A stretch of DNA of 64,000 bases from Rhodopseudomonas pentothenatexigens (GTDB lineage Bacteria; Pseudomonadota; Alphaproteobacteria; Rhizobiales; Xanthobacteraceae): the NCBI RefSeq assembly GCF_900218015.1, contig NZ_UFQQ01000016.1:1-64000 (forward strand). The letters run 5' to 3'. Position 1 is the first letter of the stretch. Each line of letters starts with the position of its first letter. Under the pieces are notes generated by a model. That model ran no database searches. It saw nothing but the letters and a program-made list of their open reading frames with translations, and had not been told where the DNA came from. Positions 25,873 through 34,930 of this stretch are shown here, one piece after another. Made by a program: the position numbers and the translations under genes.

Positions 25873-27048
25873 TCAGCGCACCAGCTCGCGCATCGCGCCT
25901 TCCAGACCTTCGATCGTGATCGGATACATCCGCTCCGAGAACAGCCGGCGGATGATGGTGGTGCTCTCCGAGTAGTCCCAGTGCCGCTGCGCCACCGGGT
26001 TCAGCCACACCGCGTGCGGATAGGTGCGCAGCACCCGCTCCAGCCAGACGTGGCCAGCCTCTTCGTTGACGTGCTCGACCGAGCCGCCCGGCACCATGAT
26101 CTCGTAAGGCGACATCGACGCGTCGCCGACGAACACCACCTTGTAGTCGTGCGGGAACTTGTGCAGCACGTCCCAGGTCGGAGTGCGATCGGTGAAGCGG
26201 CGCTTGTTCTGCTTCCACACGCCTTCGTACAGGCAGTTGTGGAAGTAAAAATATTCCATGTGCTTGAATTCACTCTTGGCCGCCGAGAACAGTTCCTCGA
26301 CCTGAGCGATATGACTGTCCATCGACCCGCCGATATCGAAGAACACCAGCACCTTCACGGCGTTGCGGCGCTCGGGACGCATGTGCACGTCGAGATAGCC
26401 GTGATTGGCAGTCTCGCGGATCGTGGTGTCGAGATCGAGTTCGTCGGGGGCGCCGGTACGGGCGAATTTGCGCAGCCGTCGCAACGCCACCTTGATGTTG
26501 CGGATACCGAGCTCGACATTGCCGTCGAGATCCTTGAACTCGCGCTTGTCCCACACCTTCACGGCACGCTGGTGGCGGCTTTTTTCCTGGCCGATCCGCA
26601 CGCCTTCCGGATTGTAGCCCTCGGCGCCGAACGGCGAGGTTCCGGCGGTGCCGATCCATTTGTTGCCGCCCTGGTGTCGCTTCTTCTGCTCCTCGAGGCG
26701 CTTCTTCAGCGTTTCCATGAGCTTGTCCCAGCCCATGGCCTCGATCTGTTTCTTCTCTTCCTCGGTGAGATATTTCTCGGCGAGTTTCTTCAGCCATTCG
26801 GCTGGAATCTCGGCCTTGTCCATCGCGTCGAGCAGGTTTTCCAGGCCCTTGAAGGTGGCCCCGAATACCCGGTCGAACTTGTCGAGATTGCGCTCGTCCT
26901 TAACCAGCGCGGCGCGCGACAGATAGTAAAAGTTCTCCACGCTCTGATCGGCGAGGTCGGCGTCGAGCGCCTCCATCAGCGTCAGATATTCGCGAAGCGT
27001 GACCGGAACCTGGGCGTCGCGCAGCGACGTGAAGAATTGCAGGAACAT
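25873..27048 (-). CDS. VWA-domain protein of the CoxE-like family
   Basis: 391 residues. The N-terminus (FFTSLRDAQVPVTLREYLTLMEAL) and the C-terminal von Willebrand factor A domain (about 225-390) match CoxE-like proteins. The metal site reads FFDIGGSMDS, so the first Ser of DxSxS is Gly; this variant is common in this group. A basic central region (KRLEEQKKRHQGG...) links the two. Such proteins work with MoxR AAA ATPases as chaperones that insert metals or mature enzymes. The MoxR partner is at 29689, 2.6 kb away on the other strand. Confidence 0.9.
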   Translation of the reverse strand: MFLQFFTSLRDAQVPVTLREYLTLMEALDADLADQSVENFYYLSRAALVKDERNLDKFDRVFGATFKGLENLLDAMDKAEIPAEWLKKLAEKYLTEEEKKQIEAMGWDKLMETLKKRLEEQKKRHQGGNKWIGTAGTSPFGAEGYNPEGVRIGQEKSRHQRAVKVWDKREFKDLDGNVELGIRNIKVALRRLRKFARTGAPDELDLDTTIRETANHGYLDVHMRPERRNAVKVLVFFDIGGSMDSHIAQVEELFSAAKSEFKHMEYFYFHNCLYEGVWKQNKRRFTDRTPTWDVLHKFPHDYKVVFVGDASMSPYEIMVPGGSVEHVNEEAGHVWLERVLRTYPHAVWLNPVAQRHWDYSESTTIIRRLFSERMYPITIEGLEGAMRELVR

Positions 27049-27202
27049 CGCGACAGATTGCCCGACCCTGCGGCCCCGTCAAGACGGAATACCTTCATCG
27101 CGTCTGTTGAAAACTCGGCCCCGGGCTCCGATCGGGTCAAATCCGAGTGGTGGAATTATCAGTCGGTAAAGCATCGAGGGTGCAAGCACGGGCGCCCGAA
27201 GA

Positions 27203-29152
27203 ATGGCCGTGTCGATGTCCCCTCGCCTTGCCCTGTTCCGAAGCTGGATCGGCCGCGTATCCACCGCGACCCTGGTCGTCGCGTTGTTCGTGACGGCTTT
27301 GGCCGCGTGCGTGCTCGGGCTGATGCTGTGGAAGGGTTACGACTCCCGCCGGATCGCCTTGGCGCAGAACGAGACCGGGACACGGAATTTGGCGCAGTCG
27401 CTCGCCGAACACGCGACCCATACGTTCCAGGGCGCCGACATCGTGCTCGACGACATCGTGGCGTACATCCGGTTGCGGCCGGAACTGAACGCGGGCTTCA
27501 ACGAACGGCTGCGCGCGCTCGCCGACCACCTGCCGCAGCTCTCCGACGTCGCGATCGTCGATGCTGCCGGCGACGTCACCCACGCTTCGGTGACGCCGGT
27601 GCCGCCCCTCAACAATGCCGACCGCGATTACTTCCGCTATCACCGTGACAATCCGGACCAGAAGCTGCTGATCACCGGGCCGATCGCGTCGCGCACCTCG
27701 GGGCAGTCGATCTTCGCCGTCAGCCGCCGGCTCGAGACCGCGGACAGTCGCTTTGCCGGAGTCGTGGTGGCGACCATCGCCAGCGATTACTTCAGTGACT
27801 TCTACAAAACGATCGATCTCGGCCCCGGCGGCAGCATCAGCCTGCTGCACAGCGATGGCCGGCTACTGATCCAATGGCCGTCGCTGCAGAGCGGCCGTGA
27901 CATGTCGAAGTCGGTGCTGTTCCAGCATGAGCTGCGCCAAAGCCCGGACGGCTTCTATCTCACCGTTTCGCCGTTCGACGGTCTCACCAAATACCTGGCG
28001 TATCGACAGATCAGCCGCTACCCGCTGGTGGTGACGGTAGCGCGGACCAAGGACTCCGTGCTGTCCGGCTGGCGCGAGGCGGTCAGATCGGACATCGCCG
28101 TGGCGGCGGCGATGCTGACCTGCGTGGTGCTGCTGGCCGCAATCCTGGCGGCGCAATTGCGCCGCCGGCAGGAGGTGCAGCATCTGCTGCGCGAGCGCGA
28201 TGCGCATTACCGGCTGATCGACGCCAATATGGGCGACGTGATCGTGCTGACCGACCCCGGCGGCATCATGCGGTTCGTCTCGATGTCGGTCGAAACCGTG
28301 CTCGGCTTGAAGCCGGAGCAACTGATCGGCCGCTCCTGGACCGAGATGGTTCATGCCGACGACGTGCCGGCCCTGCAAGCGGTCGCCGTGCGGCTCCGCA
28401 AATCGCCGGCGGGCTTGTGCGCCGAGTTTCGGATGCGGCGCACCGAAGGCGATCAAGTCTGGCTCGAAGCGAACTTTGCCTACACCCGCTCCGATCGTGG
28501 CCCCGGCGATTGCGTCGTCGGCACGCTGCGCGACGTCACGCAGCGCAAGCTGATGGAGCAGGAGGTCAAGGCGCTCAATGCCCGCCTGGCGGAATTGGCG
28601 CGGACCGACGGCCTCACCGGTCTGCCCAACCGCCGATCGCTCGACGGCTTCATCAGCCGCACCGCCACCTCCGCCTCGACGATGGCGGTGCTGATGATCG
28701 ACGTCGACGACTTCAAGGGCTTCAACGATTATTTCGGCCATCAGGGCGGCGACGACGCGCTGCGGCAGCTCGGCAACCTGTTCAGCAGCCGGGTGACCGG
28801 CATGCATGGCTTCGCCGCGCGCTACGGCGGCGAGGAGTTCACCATCGTGCTGCCCGACGCGGATGCCGCCGCGGCGATGAGCTTCGCCGAGAGCCTGCGG
28901 ACCGCGGTGCGCGCGCTGGCGGTGCGCAATCCGGCCTCGGCGCATGGCTGTCTCACCGTCAGCATCGGCTTTGCCTGCGGCACCGCGCCGTTCGACTCCG
29001 CACTGCTGCTGCGCGAAGCCGACATCGCGCTGTACGACGCCAAGCGCCGCGGCCGCGACCGCTGCGTCGCCGCCGAGCCGGCTGCTTTCGTCGCCGATGC
29101 CGGCCCGCTGCAGCCGGAGCAGGAACAGCCGTCCACCGCCTCGGCATCCTGA
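27203..29152 (+). CDS. diguanylate cyclase with Cache, PAS and GGDEF domains
   Basis: 649 residues. TM1 is at about 20-44; a double-Cache-type periplasmic sensor domain follows (about 50-285, with NADRDYFRYHRDN); TM2 is at about 290-312. A PAS domain (about 335-450) leads to GGDEF (about 465-625), with the active site YGGEEF at 541-546. It makes cyclic di-GMP, so an external signal should affect motility or biofilm. The inhibitory I-site (RxxD) before GGEEF is absent: GMHG stands there, so product inhibition is unlikely. No EAL domain. The Start at 27203 or 27215 is possible. Confidence 0.93.
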   Translation: MAVSMSPRLALFRSWIGRVSTATLVVALFVTALAACVLGLMLWKGYDSRRIALAQNETGTRNLAQSLAEHATHTFQGADIVLDDIVAYIRLRPELNAGFNERLRALADHLPQLSDVAIVDAAGDVTHASVTPVPPLNNADRDYFRYHRDNPDQKLLITGPIASRTSGQSIFAVSRRLETADSRFAGVVVATIASDYFSDFYKTIDLGPGGSISLLHSDGRLLIQWPSLQSGRDMSKSVLFQHELRQSPDGFYLTVSPFDGLTKYLAYRQISRYPLVVTVARTKDSVLSGWREAVRSDIAVAAAMLTCVVLLAAILAAQLRRRQEVQHLLRERDAHYRLIDANMGDVIVLTDPGGIMRFVSMSVETVLGLKPEQLIGRSWTEMVHADDVPALQAVAVRLRKSPAGLCAEFRMRRTEGDQVWLEANFAYTRSDRGPGDCVVGTLRDVTQRKLMEQEVKALNARLAELARTDGLTGLPNRRSLDGFISRTATSASTMAVLMIDVDDFKGFNDYFGHQGGDDALRQLGNLFSSRVTGMHGFAARYGGEEFTIVLPDADAAAAMSFAESLRTAVRALAVRNPASAHGCLTVSIGFACGTAPFDSALLLREADIALYDAKRRGRDRCVAAEPAAFVADAGPLQPEQEQPSTASAS

Positions 29153-29316
29153 CCTCGGGCCGCTCGCCGCAAGTGGGGCGCCGGCTGCAATCTGCGCACG
29201 AACCTTCGGCCTGCCGCATCCTGCAAAAACGATAGCCTGCCCCGCGGGATGCGCGCTAAAGTCGTGGCGGCGCCGGGCTCCCGACCGGCGTCGAACAAAC
29301 CAAGACGAGGAGCGCA

Positions 29317-29571
29317 ATGGGGATCGATTCCATTCTGGTCTGGCTTCTGGTCGGTGCGATCGCCGGCTGGCTCGCCGGACTGATCGTTCGCGGCGGCGGA
29401 TTCGGGCTGGTCGGCAATGTGGTGATCGGCATCGTCGGCGCCGTGGTTGCGGGCTGGCTGCTGCCGTTCCTCGGTGTCAATCTCGGCGTCGGAATTTTCC
29501 GCGCGATCATCAACTCCGCGATCGGCGCCGTGATCGTGCTGGTGCTGCTGGCGATGATTCGCAGAGCCTGA
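29317..29571 (+). CDS. GlsB/YeaQ/YmgE family membrane protein
   Basis: 84 residues, the usual length. Three hydrophobic helices: ILVWLLVGAIAGWLAGLIV, GLVGNVVIGIVGAVVAGWLL and AIIGAVIVLVLLAMIRRA-type end. The pattern GxxAGWLAGLI and GNxxxGIxGA is typical of this transglycosylase-associated family, which is often stress-induced. GAGGAG lies eight bases before the ATG. The intergenic region holds no clear sigma-EcfG promoter, so control is open. Confidence 0.9.
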   Translation: MGIDSILVWLLVGAIAGWLAGLIVRGGGFGLVGNVVIGIVGAVVAGWLLPFLGVNLGVGIFRAIINSAIGAVIVLVLLAMIRRA

Positions 29572-29688
29572 TACCGACGCTGGACGATCTCGCGGTCGCT
29601 GCCTGCGGCCGCGCCCTCTCCTCCAACCACCACCAATCAACAAACAACAACAACGGCGCGCGCGCCGGATCAGACGAGGCTGAAACGC

Positions 29689-30531
29689 ATGAAGTTCACC
29701 GGCACCAAGGATTATGTGGCGACCGACGACCTCAAGGTCGCCGTCAATGCGGCGATCGTGCTCGAGCGGCCGCTCCTGGTGAAGGGCGAGCCTGGCACCG
29801 GCAAGACCGTACTGGCCGAGGAAGTGGCCAAGGCGATCGACGCGCCGCTGCTCACCTGGCACATCAAGTCGACCACCAAGGCGCAGCAGGGCCTGTACGA
29901 ATACGACGCGGTCAGCCGCCTGCGCGACAGCCAGCTCGGCGATCCGCGCGTCTCGGACATCAGAAACTACATCAAGCGTGGCAAGCTGTGGGAGGCGTTC
30001 ACCGCCGAGCAGCGCCCGGTGCTGCTGATCGACGAAATCGACAAGGCCGACATCGAGTTTCCGAACGACCTTCTGCTCGAACTCGACCGGATGGAATTCC
30101 ACGTCTACGAGACCGGCGAGACCATCCGCGCCGCCAAGCGGCCGATCGTGGTGATCACCTCAAACAACGAGAAGGAACTGCCGGACGCGTTCCTGCGCCG
30201 CTGCTTCTTCCACTACATCAAGTTCCCGGACGCCGACACCATGCAGGCGATCGTCGACGTCCACTTCCCCGGCATCAAGCAGCGTCTGGTCGAGGAAGCG
30301 CTGAAGATCTTCTTCGAGGTCCGCGACGTGCCCGGCTTGAAGAAGAAGCCGTCGACCTCCGAACTGCTCGACTGGCTCAAGCTGCTGCTCAACGAGGAAA
30401 TGAGCCCGGAGCAGCTCCGCGAGCGCGACCCGCGCAAGCTGATCCCGCCGCTGCACGGGGCGCTGCTCAAGAACGAGCAGGACGTCCACCTGTTCGAACG
30501 GCTGGCCTTTTTGAGCCGCCGCGAGGTGTGA
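29689..30531 (+). CDS. MoxR-family AAA ATPase
   Basis: 280 residues. Walker A GEPGTGKTV (about 33-41), Walker B LLIDEIDKAD (about 111-120), sensor I VITSNNEKELP, and the arginine finger region FLRRCFFHYI. MoxR ATPases form rings and, with VWA proteins, mature or activate enzymes (for example CoxD with CoxE). The VWA gene at 25873-27048 is the likely partner. The 5' leader is AT-rich with a short A-rich repeat (CAACAAC) near 29640. Confidence 0.92.
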   Translation: MKFTGTKDYVATDDLKVAVNAAIVLERPLLVKGEPGTGKTVLAEEVAKAIDAPLLTWHIKSTTKAQQGLYEYDAVSRLRDSQLGDPRVSDIRNYIKRGKLWEAFTAEQRPVLLIDEIDKADIEFPNDLLLELDRMEFHVYETGETIRAAKRPIVVITSNNEKELPDAFLRRCFFHYIKFPDADTMQAIVDVHFPGIKQRLVEEALKIFFEVRDVPGLKKKPSTSELLDWLKLLLNEEMSPEQLRERDPRKLIPPLHGALLKNEQDVHLFERLAFLSRREV

Positions 30532-30578
30532 CCGCGGCGCCGCAGTCCCGCCTGCGGCTTCGAACCGACCTTCGCGAT

Positions 30579-30597
30579 GCCCGGGCCCGTCCCGGGC
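30579..30597. repeat. short palindrome
   Basis: GCCCGGG/CCCGGGC with a five-base loop, in the 110 bp between the convergent MoxR and DUF1963 genes. It is probably a remnant of a dispersed repeat, perhaps aiding termination. Confidence 0.5.
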
Positions 30598-30640
30598 GTC
30601 GTCGTTATTTGCGACCTGCCAGCCCGAACGATCGCGGAAC

Positions 30641-31792
30641 TCAGGTGAACTGGATTGCCAATTCCGCCGGGGCGAAACGCCGTTCGGCGAAGTCGTGCTT
30701 GGACAGGAAGTAGTACAAGTAGCCGCCCGGCCCCCAGCCGGCGGCTTCGCTGCCGTTGGTGTAGCTGTCGAGCTGCAGCAACAATCGATACTGGTCGTAC
30801 GGCTGATCCAGACTGAACTCGAAACTCTCGCCCTGCAACAGATCCGGCCAGCCCAGCAGCTTGCTGCGATTGCACGGATAGTCGAGGTCGGCGGGAAGGC
30901 CGTGCCGCCGCATCTCGCCGTGGAAACTCTTGTAGATCGCTCGGTGCGATCGGTCCGGCAGGATCGCCGCGATCACGCTGCTGTCCGGGTCCGGCAGGTC
31001 CCACATCGGCCGAAGCAGCAGCTCTGCGCGCGGAAACACCGTGAGCATTTCCAGCGGCGGTTCGGCCGGCGTCAGATGTTCGGTCTCGGGCCAATAATAC
31101 AGCGCGCCGCCCTCCCCGGTGAGCAGACATCCCATCACCGTGTCGTGGTCGCCGAAGCACGACAGCAGGCCGTGCGACGGCAGCGCCTCCGCGCCCGGCA
31201 GGCCGCGCAGGTCTGCGCAGTTGATCTGGCCGATGAACAGCATCGGCTCGGCCGCGGCAACCGGCCATTGCCAGCACGGCGGCGCACAGGGCATGCCGCC
31301 GAGCCGGGAGCCGTCGATCGGCGCGTCGGCGCGGGCCGCTTGCGGCCACAGCCCGATTGCGGGACGAAGCTGGCGCAGCAGCGCTGCCGCTTCCAGCGGC
31401 AACGCCGCGATCAGGCGCTTCACGATGTCGGCGACGTCCATGGCCGGCGGCGGCGGCTGATGCGCCAGTCGGAACAAGGGACATTTATCCGGCGCGCCGG
31501 CACCATCCGGGCCCCGCGAGCCCGCCGGCCGCCCGCAGACCTCGGTCGCCCCGGCGTTCAATCTGCGCAGCGCCTGCTCCGCGCTCAGGACGACCTCCGG
31601 ATCCGCATCCGAGAGCAATGCGCGCAGCCGCTCGAGGCCGCCGGCGCGTCCGGAGAGCTCACGCTCGATCCGCAGCTGTTCGTGCAGGAGACGATTGAGC
31701 GCGCCAACATGCTCGATCGCGGCGCGACTGCGGACGCTGTCGAGCCAGGCTTGCAGCAGTTCGGCGTCGGATCGCTGGACCAGTTCGTTCAT
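30641..31792 (-). CDS. DUF1963 (YwqG-like) protein with N-terminal DUF2019-like helices
   Basis: 383 residues. The first about 85 residues are helical and resemble the small DUF2019 HEAT-like unit (ALNRLLHEQLRIERELSGRAGGLERLRALLSDADPEVVLSAEQALRRLN). The remainder (about 120-383) is a YwqG/DUF1963 domain: AIGLWPQAARAD, GGMPCAPPCWQWPVAA...LFIGQINCADL, GLLSCFGDHD, and the C-terminal HAEMRRHGLPAD...LLGWPDLLQGE and LLQLDSY. Family members have no established function. The fusion is seen in several proteobacteria. The promoter faces the van operon. Confidence 0.85.
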   Translation of the reverse strand: MNELVQRSDAELLQAWLDSVRSRAAIEHVGALNRLLHEQLRIERELSGRAGGLERLRALLSDADPEVVLSAEQALRRLNAGATEVCGRPAGSRGPDGAGAPDKCPLFRLAHQPPPPAMDVADIVKRLIAALPLEAAALLRQLRPAIGLWPQAARADAPIDGSRLGGMPCAPPCWQWPVAAAEPMLFIGQINCADLRGLPGAEALPSHGLLSCFGDHDTVMGCLLTGEGGALYYWPETEHLTPAEPPLEMLTVFPRAELLLRPMWDLPDPDSSVIAAILPDRSHRAIYKSFHGEMRRHGLPADLDYPCNRSKLLGWPDLLQGESFEFSLDQPYDQYRLLLQLDSYTNGSEAAGWGPGGYLYYFLSKHDFAERRFAPAELAIQFT

Positions 31793-31881
31793 GCCCCACC
31801 TCCCCCGAGACGCAGGCTATCGGAACAAACCACGAACTTTCCAGTCCGTACTTTCCCGTCGGTGAAATCGACTAGGTGAAA

Positions 31882-31887
31882 GTATAC
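31882..31887. promoter_or_regulatory. GTATAC site 1 upstream of vanA
   Basis: GTATAC in the context AAGTATACATTATT. GTATAC palindromes are typical core sites for FCD-class GntR regulators. A second copy lies 64 bp downstream (31946-31951), about six helical turns away. VanR, encoded just after vanA, is a GntR/FCD protein and the obvious candidate to bind. Confidence 0.5.
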
Positions 31888-31926
31888 ATTATTTGCCGGA
31901 CTCTCATGAAAATCCTTGCGATATAG

Positions 31927-31954
31927 TTGCTTGAACCGCAGTTATGTATACAAT
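31927..31954 (+). promoter_or_regulatory. candidate vanA promoter with overlapping GTATAC site
   Basis: TTGCTT (31927-31932) and TACAAT (31949-31954) are 16 bases apart and resemble sigma-70 -35 and -10 boxes. The second GTATAC site (31946-31951) overlaps the -10 box, where a bound VanR would block RNA polymerase. The region is AT-rich compared with the flanks. Confidence 0.5.
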
Positions 31955-31987
31955 CTGAACTCAACGATAACGTTCAGGGAGGCCATC

Positions 31988-33031
31988 ATGCCCGCCTTTC
32001 CACTCAACGCCTGGTATGCGGCGGCGTGGGACGCCGACATCAAGCACGCGCTGTTTCCGCGCACGATCTGCGGCAAGCATGTCGTGATGTATCGAAAGGC
32101 GGACGGCAGCGTCGCCGCACTGGAGGATGCCTGTTGGCACCGTCTGGTGCCGCTGTCCAAGGGCCGGCTCGAAGGCGACACCGTGGTGTGCGGCTATCAC
32201 GGCCTGAAGTTCAATCCGCAGGGCCGCTGCACCTACATGCCGTCGCAGCAGACGATCAATCCATCGGCTTGCGTGCGCTCCTATCCGGTGGTCGAGCGGC
32301 ACCGCTTCGTCTGGCTGTGGATGGGCGATCCGGTGCTGGCCGATGCTTCGCTCGTCCCCGACATGCATTGGAACGATGATCCGGCCTGGGCCGGTGACGG
32401 CAAGACCATCCACGCCAAATGCGACTGGCGCCTCGTCGTCGACAATCTGATGGACCTCACCCACGAGACCTACGTGCACGGCTCCTCGATCGGCAACGAA
32501 GCGGTGGCCGAAGCGCCGTTTGACGTCACCCATGGCGACCGCACCGTCACCGTCATCCGCTGGATGCACGGCATCGAGCCGCCGCCGTTCTGGGCCGCGC
32601 AGCTGCGCAAGCCCGGCCTCGTCGACCGCTGGCAGATCATCCGGTTCGAAGCGCCGGGCACGGTGACGATTGACGTCGGGGTGGCGCCGGCCGGCACCGG
32701 CGCGCCGGAAGGCGATCGCTCGCAAGGCGTCAACGGCTACGTGCTCAACACCATGACGCCGGAGACCGACACCACCTGCCACTACTTCTGGGCATTCGCG
32801 CGTAACTACCGGCTCGGCGATCAGCGCCTCACCACCGAAATCCGTGAAGGCGTCTCCGGCATCTTCCGCGAAGACGAGATCATCCTCGAAGCCCAACAGC
32901 GCGCGATGCTCGAGAACCCCGACCGGGTGTTCTACAATCTCAACATCGACGCCGGCGCGATGTGGTCGCGCAAGCTGGTCGACCGCATGGTCGCGCAGGA
33001 AAACGCGCCGAAGCTGCAGGCGGCGGAGTAA
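31988..33031 (+). CDS. vanA: vanillate O-demethylase oxygenase subunit
   Basis: 347 residues; GGGAGG is eight bases before the ATG. Rieske [2Fe-2S] ligands are Cys49-x-His51 (CWH) and Cys68-x2-His71 (CGYH). The mononuclear iron site lies in DNLMDLTHETYVH. Sequence order matches VanA: NAWYAAAWD at the N-terminus and the C-terminal REDEIILEAQQ. It demethylates vanillate to protocatechuate and formaldehyde, using electrons from VanB. The vanR and vanB genes follow, with spacings of 3 and 33 bases. Confidence 0.95.
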   Translation: MPAFPLNAWYAAAWDADIKHALFPRTICGKHVVMYRKADGSVAALEDACWHRLVPLSKGRLEGDTVVCGYHGLKFNPQGRCTYMPSQQTINPSACVRSYPVVERHRFVWLWMGDPVLADASLVPDMHWNDDPAWAGDGKTIHAKCDWRLVVDNLMDLTHETYVHGSSIGNEAVAEAPFDVTHGDRTVTVIRWMHGIEPPPFWAAQLRKPGLVDRWQIIRFEAPGTVTIDVGVAPAGTGAPEGDRSQGVNGYVLNTMTPETDTTCHYFWAFARNYRLGDQRLTTEIREGVSGIFREDEIILEAQQRAMLENPDRVFYNLNIDAGAMWSRKLVDRMVAQENAPKLQAAE

Positions 33032-33034
33032 GCG

Positions 33035-33790
33035 ATGAACGACAAGGCCGCCGACCGCTCGATATCGCAGACCGTGCGGGCTCAGCTTTCACTGCGCGAC
33101 ATGGTGCTGTCCGGCCATCTCCGCGCCGGCGAGCGGATCTCCGAACTGCAGGCGGTCGACATCACCGGCGTGTCTCGCACTCCGGTGCGGATGGCGCTGG
33201 TGCGGCTGGAGGACGAGGGCCTGTTGCAGGCGATCCCGTCCGGCGGCTTCATGGTCAAGGCGTTCTCCGAGCGCGACATCCTCGACTCGATCGAGCTGCG
33301 CGGCACCATGGAAGGCCTCGCCGCGCGACTCGCCGCCGAGCGCGGCGCCGGCGCTCGGCAACTCGAGCCGCTGAAGCAGTGCCTTTCCGATATCGACGAG
33401 CTGGTGCGGCAGGATCCGATCTCGGTGGATGCGTTCTCGGCCTATGTGGCGCTCAATGCACGCTTTCATGCGCTGCTCAACGAGCTGTGCGGCTCCGCGC
33501 CGGTGATGCGCCAGATCGACCGTGTCGCCGCCCTGCCGTTCGCCTCGCCGAGCGCCTTCGTGATGGCGCAGTCGGCGCTGCCGGAGGCGCATCAAATCCT
33601 GCTGATCGCGCAGGATCACCACCGCGCCGTGATCGACGCGATCGAGAACCGCGAGGGCGCGCGCGCCGAAGCGGTGATGCGCGAACACGCCCGGCTCGCA
33701 GTGCGCAATCTGCGGCTGGCGCTGAGGAGCCGCACCCATCTCGACCTGCTGCCTGCGCTGGCACTTGTGACCCAGGTCGCCGATAAGTAA
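33035..33790 (+). CDS. vanR: GntR family regulator, FCD class (vanillate regulator)
   Basis: 251 residues. N-terminal winged helix: LRAGERISELQAVDITGVSRTPVRMALVRLEDEGLL. C-terminal FCD domain with the metal/ligand residues in HARFHALLNELCGS and DHHRAVIDAIENRE. It is inserted between vanA and vanB in the same orientation, so it likely represses the operon and senses vanillate. The probable operators are the GTATAC sites before vanA. The start 3 bp after vanA suggests coupled translation. Confidence 0.9.
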   Translation: MNDKAADRSISQTVRAQLSLRDMVLSGHLRAGERISELQAVDITGVSRTPVRMALVRLEDEGLLQAIPSGGFMVKAFSERDILDSIELRGTMEGLAARLAAERGAGARQLEPLKQCLSDIDELVRQDPISVDAFSAYVALNARFHALLNELCGSAPVMRQIDRVAALPFASPSAFVMAQSALPEAHQILLIAQDHHRAVIDAIENREGARAEAVMREHARLAVRNLRLALRSRTHLDLLPALALVTQVADK

Positions 33791-33823
33791 TCGCTCCCAC
33801 CACTTCATCGACAGGAGACCGCG

Positions 33824-34813
33824 ATGCGCTTCGCCGAACAGTGGACCAGCAGCACCGTGGTTTCGACCCGCGACCTGACGCCGTCGATCCGCGAGATCGT
33901 GCTCGAACCCGAAGCCGCGGTCGCTGCCTGCCCGCCCGGCAGTCACATCAACGTCGCGGTGCTGATCGACGGCCGGCCCGACAAGCGCAGCTACTCGCTG
34001 GTCGGCGCGCCGGAGCGCGGACACTTGCGGATCGCAGTGCGGCTCGCCGGCGACAGCCGCGGCGGATCCAGGGCAATGTGGGAACTGAAGCCCGGGCAGC
34101 GGATCGACATCACTCGTCCGACATCGCTGTTCGAGATCGATTGGAGCCGTAAGCACTACACGTTGATCGCCGGCGGCATCGGCGTCACCCCGATGCTCGG
34201 CATTGCCGCCGCGCTCGCCCGCCGCGGTGCCGATCTGACGATGCACTACTCGGTGAGGTCACGGGCCGACGCTGCGCTGCACGACGAATTGACCGGACTG
34301 CTCGGCGGCCGGCTGCGGATCCACGCCGGCGACGAAGGTGCGCGGCTCGATCTCGACGCCACGCTCCGTGCGCTTCCCGAAGGGGCGGTGGCGGTGCTGT
34401 GCGGACCGCTGCGGATGCTGGAGGCGGCGCGCGCCGTCTGGCATCAGGCCGGCCGCCCGGCGAGCGATCTGTGCTTCGAAACCTTCGGCTCCAGCGGCCG
34501 GCTGCCGACCACCGAATTCCGCGTTCGCATCGCCGCTACCGGCAACGAGATCGTGGTGCCGCACGACCGCTCGATGCTGGACGCACTGAACGCTGCCGGC
34601 TTCGAAGTGATTTTCGATTGCGAGCGCGGCGAATGCGGCGTCTGCGCGCTCGACGTCACCGCCGTCGACGGCGAGATCGACCACCGCGACGTGTTCTTCA
34701 GCGATCACCAGAAGCACGACAGCGCCAAGATGTGCACCTGCGTCTCCCGAGCCCGGGGCACGGTGACGATCGATACCTTGTACCGGCCGGATCAATTGCC
34801 GGGAGCTGCGTAG
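33824..34813 (+). CDS. vanB: vanillate O-demethylase oxidoreductase subunit
   Basis: 329 residues. FAD/FMN-binding region with RSYSLVGAP, NAD-binding region with LIAGGIGVTPMLGIAAAL, and a C-terminal plant-type [2Fe-2S] domain with CERGECGVCALDV and a later CTC. This order (FNR-like reductase then ferredoxin) is typical of VanB/phthalate dioxygenase reductase. It moves electrons from NADH to VanA. AGGAGA lies eight bases upstream of the ATG. Confidence 0.95.
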   Translation: MRFAEQWTSSTVVSTRDLTPSIREIVLEPEAAVAACPPGSHINVAVLIDGRPDKRSYSLVGAPERGHLRIAVRLAGDSRGGSRAMWELKPGQRIDITRPTSLFEIDWSRKHYTLIAGGIGVTPMLGIAAALARRGADLTMHYSVRSRADAALHDELTGLLGGRLRIHAGDEGARLDLDATLRALPEGAVAVLCGPLRMLEAARAVWHQAGRPASDLCFETFGSSGRLPTTEFRVRIAATGNEIVVPHDRSMLDALNAAGFEVIFDCERGECGVCALDVTAVDGEIDHRDVFFSDHQKHDSAKMCTCVSRARGTVTIDTLYRPDQLPGAA

Positions 34814-34827
34814 CAGCGTATCTCTCG

Positions 34828-34911
34828 CGTCATTGCGAGGGGGCAAAGCCGCAATCCAGGAGCCCCATGTATGGAGCCCCTGGATTGCTTCGCCTTAGGC
34901 TCGCGATGACG
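34828..34911. repeat. dispersed palindromic repeat element
   Basis: Starts CGTCATTGCGAG and ends CGCGATGACG; inner arms GCAATCCAGG/CCTGGATTGC. It is the same type as the elements at 46173-46256 and 50168-50251. It follows vanB and may also lower read-through. Confidence 0.75.
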
Positions 34912-34930
34912 AAAGCCGCCAACCTGAGAC

